57,616 bases of DNA from an uncultured Oscillospiraceae bacterium (GTDB taxonomy: Bacteria; Bacillota; Clostridia; Oscillospirales; Oscillospiraceae): positions 1 to 57,616 of the forward strand of contig CAKTIM010000012.1 in the NCBI GenBank assembly GCA_934565795.1, written 5' to 3'. Of the stretch, positions 54,782 through 57,616 are shown in pieces; within the stretch, counting starts at the first letter, position 1; every line of letters begins with the position of its first letter. A program made the position numbers and the translations under genes. Under the pieces are notes generated by a model. It was not told the DNA's origin. It searched no databases and saw only the letters and a program-made list of their open reading frames with translations.

Positions 54782-57616
54782 TCAGGACTCCTTTTTTCGG
54801 TAGATAAGAGCAACCAGGCAGCCAATGGCAGCCGTCAGCCCAAGTACCCGGACAACGGCCCCGGATACTGCACCAGTTTCCGGCATGGTAAAGGTCCGGG
54901 CGTTGACCACGGTCAGCTCTACGGACAAGGTATCAGTGGGAATTGTCCCCGTAAATGCCGCCTCCGTGAGCAGCTTAAAGCCCTCCGGGGCCTTGACTTC
55001 CGTCAGGCGATAGTGGAGGCCGGGGTGCAGCCCCGTCCATTGGAGGACACCATCCTCACCGCTGGTCAGGCAGCCATCCGTCAGGCCCTCCGCAGAGCAG
55101 CCGCCCTTTGTCACAGCCTCGGAATACTGGACAGGCTGCCAGGTATCCCCGTCCTCGCTCCATTCCAGCAGAAAGGCAGCTCCGGCCAGCGGGCTTCCAG
55201 TGGTATCCACCTTTTTGACAGTAATGGTGCCGGGACGCAGAGCATTGACGAAGGACACCTCCGCTGTCTGACCTTGGGCCACTGTAATTTTCTGCGGATT
55301 TTCGCTTTTACACTGGTACAGACTATCCTCCGACAGCAGCTCCTCCACGGTATATTCCCCAGGCAGCAGATTGGCGGTCAGAATCAGGCCGTCCTCACCA
55401 GAGGTAAAGGGGGAACTCTCCACCACATTCCCGTAGGCATCTGTCACCCGGAATACCCAGCCAGAAACAGGCCCGTCACCCTCCACGGTTTTCTGGATTT
55501 TCAGCTTGCCATATTGAACATTGGTAAAAGTGATTTCCGTATCCTGATGGGGCAAAATCTCGATTTTCTGAACAGTTTCATCCACCATCCAGTATTCATC
55601 CTCAAACCGCCCCAGCTCATCCCCGGTTTCCTTGGCGTAATAGGTGCCGGGGCTAAAGTAATGCCCAGCCTTGCCCTCGGCGTTGGTAATAACCGTTCCA
55701 ACCTCCTGGGTGCAGTCCGCATCCGAATAGATGGTGATGTGCCAACCCTCCACGGATTCACCGGTATTGGTCTTTTTGTAAATCCAGACAAGACCCTGCT
55801 CCCGATTCAGCCAGGTATCCACAGCATCCTTGCCGCCTGTGACCAAAACTGTGTGGAAGCCCAACTCCCCGGCCCAATAGGCATCCTCCGTGGGCAGCTC
55901 CACCACCGTATAGCGGCCCAGGGGCAGATTTCCGGTAATGGCATAGCCGTTTTCATCTGTGGTGTAATCTCCAACGGTCTTTCCATTGGCATCTCGGACC
56001 CGGAACGTCCAGCCGCCCAGGTTATTGCCGGTGTTGGTGGTTTTCACGATCTGAATGCGCCCATAGTGGGTGTTCGTAAAGGTGACGCTGGCCGTCTGGT
56101 TTGCCTGGATCACAACGGTTTTCACCGCCGTATCGAAGCCCCAATAGGAATCGTCCGTGGGAATTTCTTTGGCGTACAGCGTTCCGGGTTGCAAACCAGA
56201 TACGGTTACAGTTCCGTCGCTTCCGGTAGTAAAGGGAGACCCAGAAACAGGTTTAGTACAGGCAGAATCTGTGTACAGGCCAATCTTCCAACCACCCAGA
56301 TTTTCGCCCGTATTGGTTTTCTTTACCAGCTGGACACTTCCAGTATTCCGCTTGTTGTAAAAGCTCACAGAAGCCGTCTGTCCAGAGGTAATCGTGACCC
56401 GCTGGGGACTGGTGCTGGCACAGCTGTACAAAGCATCTATACCGGAATCCGTATTGCCCAATTCTTTGACATAATAGGTTCCGGCATTTAGCCCCGTTAC
56501 AGACAGCTTGCCACTGGAATTGGTAGTGTACGGCCCGGATACCAGGTTGGTGCAGGCAGCGTCACTGTAAATCCCGAACTTCCAGCCAGACAGGTTTTGA
56601 CCGCCCTCTGTAGTTTTTGTCAGGCTGATATTCCCCAGAGAAGGTGCCTTAATTTTGAAATAGGCGTTCAATCCGCTGCTTCCGGCGTTATACAGGGAGA
56701 TGGTCGTCTGATAACTTGACCCCGACATATACCAGATATTATAGCTGGAATTGGATGCCGAGGGCAGATACCGGGTTGCAGTAAACACCGTGGATTCGGA
56801 AATATCCCCGGTTTTCATGATATTCAGCGTATTGCCGCTCTTAGAAAAGCGGGCACCATTTCCATTGGAAAAGCTGAAATTGGGCAGAACCCCGTTGGAA
56901 TCATAAGCGCTTCCGGTATCCCCGGAGAGCTGAATCGTAGGTGCGCTGCCGCTGGAACAGCCGCAAAAGCTGGGAATTTTCTTCGCCGACTGAATCGCGG
57001 ATACCAGATTGTTATAGCAGGTGGTGAAGCCGGACAGCGAGGCCGCCCCGGCGTTGTAGAACACATCCCCGGAGGTGCCGCACTCGTTGGTGCTGTTGCG
57101 GTTGAAGCTGTAGGGGTCCCGCAGGCCGCAGACGATTTCATAAATCAGCATCTGAGTTGCCACCCGCAGGGGCACATTGGGGTTGCTGTCCCGTTTGGTG
57201 GTGGTGACGCTGACGGAATGGTTCCACTGCTGGTTGCTGTAGAGCAGAATCAGGCCAATGGCCTCCCGCCGTGCCGAGGGCAGCGCATACCAGACGTTGC
57301 TGCCGGTGGAGTTGCCGCTGCCGTACAGGGTCACATCCCGGTCAACAGAGTTGCCGGAGGTGCTGGCCCCGTAGTTTCGCCAGGGCTCAATGCAGTACAG
57401 CGGCTCATCCGCATGGGCAACCCCGCCATACCGGGCAAAGTGCCAGCCCATATTTTTAATATAAGCCGTCCGGGTCGTGCCGCTGCCGTTGGGCTGATAG
57501 GTGCAGGACACCTGATAATTCAGCCGGGTGGTGTAGTCGCCGTTGTCCGCAAAATCGAAAAGCATGATACTTTTTTGCGTAGAGGCGTAGGCTTCGGCAC
57601 CCAGATTACGGTCATC
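54782..57616 (-). CDS. Thioester-domain adhesin with Cna-B repeats and MPETG anchor (partial, runs off right edge)
   Basis: The frame is open to the window edge (17 codons before the first ATG at 57565), so the N-terminus is missing. The thioester domain is near the visible start: Cys in ADEPLYCIEPWRNYG and Gln in LRVATQMLIYEIVCGL, the pair that forms a Cys-Gln thioester able to bind host amines. Six Cna-B/SpaA repeats follow, each opening with phrases such as GSVQLVKKTNTGENLGGWK and closing with a Tyr/Glu E-box. The end is MPETGAVSG, a hydrophobic helix and RKKES. It is probably the tip adhesin of a sortase-assembled fibre. Confidence 0.9.
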   Translation of the reverse strand, partial: DDRNLGAEAYASTQKSIMLFDFADNGDYTTRLNYQVSCTYQPNGSGTTRTAYIKNMGWHFARYGGVAHADEPLYCIEPWRNYGASTSGNSVDRDVTLYGSGNSTGSNVWYALPSARREAIGLILLYSNQQWNHSVSVTTTKRDSNPNVPLRVATQMLIYEIVCGLRDPYSFNRNSTNECGTSGDVFYNAGAASLSGFTTCYNNLVSAIQSAKKIPSFCGCSSGSAPTIQLSGDTGSAYDSNGVLPNFSFSNGNGARFSKSGNTLNIMKTGDISESTVFTATRYLPSASNSSYNIWYMSGSSYQTTISLYNAGSSGLNAYFKIKAPSLGNISLTKTTEGGQNLSGWKFGIYSDAACTNLVSGPYTTNSSGKLSVTGLNAGTYYVKELGNTDSGIDALYSCASTSPQRVTITSGQTASVSFYNKRNTGSVQLVKKTNTGENLGGWKIGLYTDSACTKPVSGSPFTTGSDGTVTVSGLQPGTLYAKEIPTDDSYWGFDTAVKTVVIQANQTASVTFTNTHYGRIQIVKTTNTGNNLGGWTFRVRDANGKTVGDYTTDENGYAITGNLPLGRYTVVELPTEDAYWAGELGFHTVLVTGGKDAVDTWLNREQGLVWIYKKTNTGESVEGWHITIYSDADCTQEVGTVITNAEGKAGHYFSPGTYYAKETGDELGRFEDEYWMVDETVQKIEILPHQDTEITFTNVQYGKLKIQKTVEGDGPVSGWVFRVTDAYGNVVESSPFTSGEDGLILTANLLPGEYTVEELLSEDSLYQCKSENPQKITVAQGQTAEVSFVNALRPGTITVKKVDTTGSPLAGAAFLLEWSEDGDTWQPVQYSEAVTKGGCSAEGLTDGCLTSGEDGVLQWTGLHPGLHYRLTEVKAPEGFKLLTEAAFTGTIPTDTLSVELTVVNARTFTMPETGAVSGAVVRVLGLTAAIGCLVALIYRKKES

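Larger units (their letters stand above)
31033..57616. mobile_element. Integrative mobilizable/conjugative element, Tn4451/Tn1549-like (right end not in window)
   Basis: The module order is recombinase, tnpW, HTH and sigma genes, cargo, oriT, mobC-mobA, small element genes, ArdA/DUF3846 pair, topB remnant, CD1108-type remnant, methyltransferase, sortases and surface proteins. That is the layout of clostridial elements with large serine recombinases. The left boundary is placed between the tRNA CCA end and the recombinase stop at 31081. No VirB4/VirD4 gene is seen inside the window. The genes for DNA transfer might lie further right or be lost. Base composition of the cargo at 34-42 kb is more A+T-rich than the flanks. 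Confidence 0.85.

Noticed and set aside
1..57616. CRISPR arrays or rRNA genes
   Set aside because: I saw no regularly spaced 25-40 base repeats with unique spacers and no rRNA sequence.

Overview
The window looks like the chromosome of a gut-type Firmicute of class Clostridia, most likely an Oscillospiraceae/Ruminococcaceae relative. The evidence is the fairly high G+C, the FtsEX/M23/TrkAH gene content, consensus sigma-A promoters with strong AGGAGG ribosome binding sites, and a Tn4451/Tn1549-type integrative element. Genus cannot be fixed from sequence alone.

Bases 1-31032 are host chromosome. From left to right: a decayed, repeat-rich stretch (an IS fragment, two truncated GNAT copies, an EFR1 ferredoxin gene with an in-frame stop) that also holds an ADP-ribose cluster (macro domain, VWA, ADP-ribosylglycohydrolase); a PadR/DUF1700/DUF4097 operon; a small alarmone synthetase with a TSUP transporter; ftsEX followed by two tandem M23 hydrolase activators and an S41 protease; trkA-trkH-rsmE; a zinc ABC operon; a two-esterase/ATP-grasp cluster; mutY-PHP; a secreted PIG-L deacetylase; and tRNA-Arg(ACG). 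At least six copies and one remnant of a structured MITE-like repeat sit beside the 3' ends of genes here. The TIR begins TAAGGGAA, and in several cases the repeat touches or supplies the stop codon.

From about 31033 to the right edge lies an incomplete integrative/mobilizable element next to the tRNA. Its order is: large serine recombinase, TnpW, HTH and sigma-like genes, a cargo block (34.3-42.0 kb), candidate oriT, MobC, MobA relaxase, small element genes, two ArdA/DUF3846 proteins, a topB remnant fused by deletion to a CD1108-type gene, a C5-methyltransferase, two class C sortases, an LPXTG pilin-like protein and a thioester/Cna-B adhesin that runs off the window.

The most striking part is the cargo block. 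It is a complete agr-type quorum-sensing system (agrB, a 46-residue agrD, a LytTR regulator and a GHKL kinase, plus an Xre regulator). Beside it is a secreted Cys-containing small protein with its own ABC transporter and an SH3 lipoprotein. Four 9-bp half-sites close to ACAAACGAC are arranged as two pairs, each with 21-bp periodicity. One pair lies between the divergent agrBD and xre promoters and the other upstream of agrAC, so they are good candidates for the LytTR operators. The genes together suggest a peptide-controlled secreted product carried on a mobile element.
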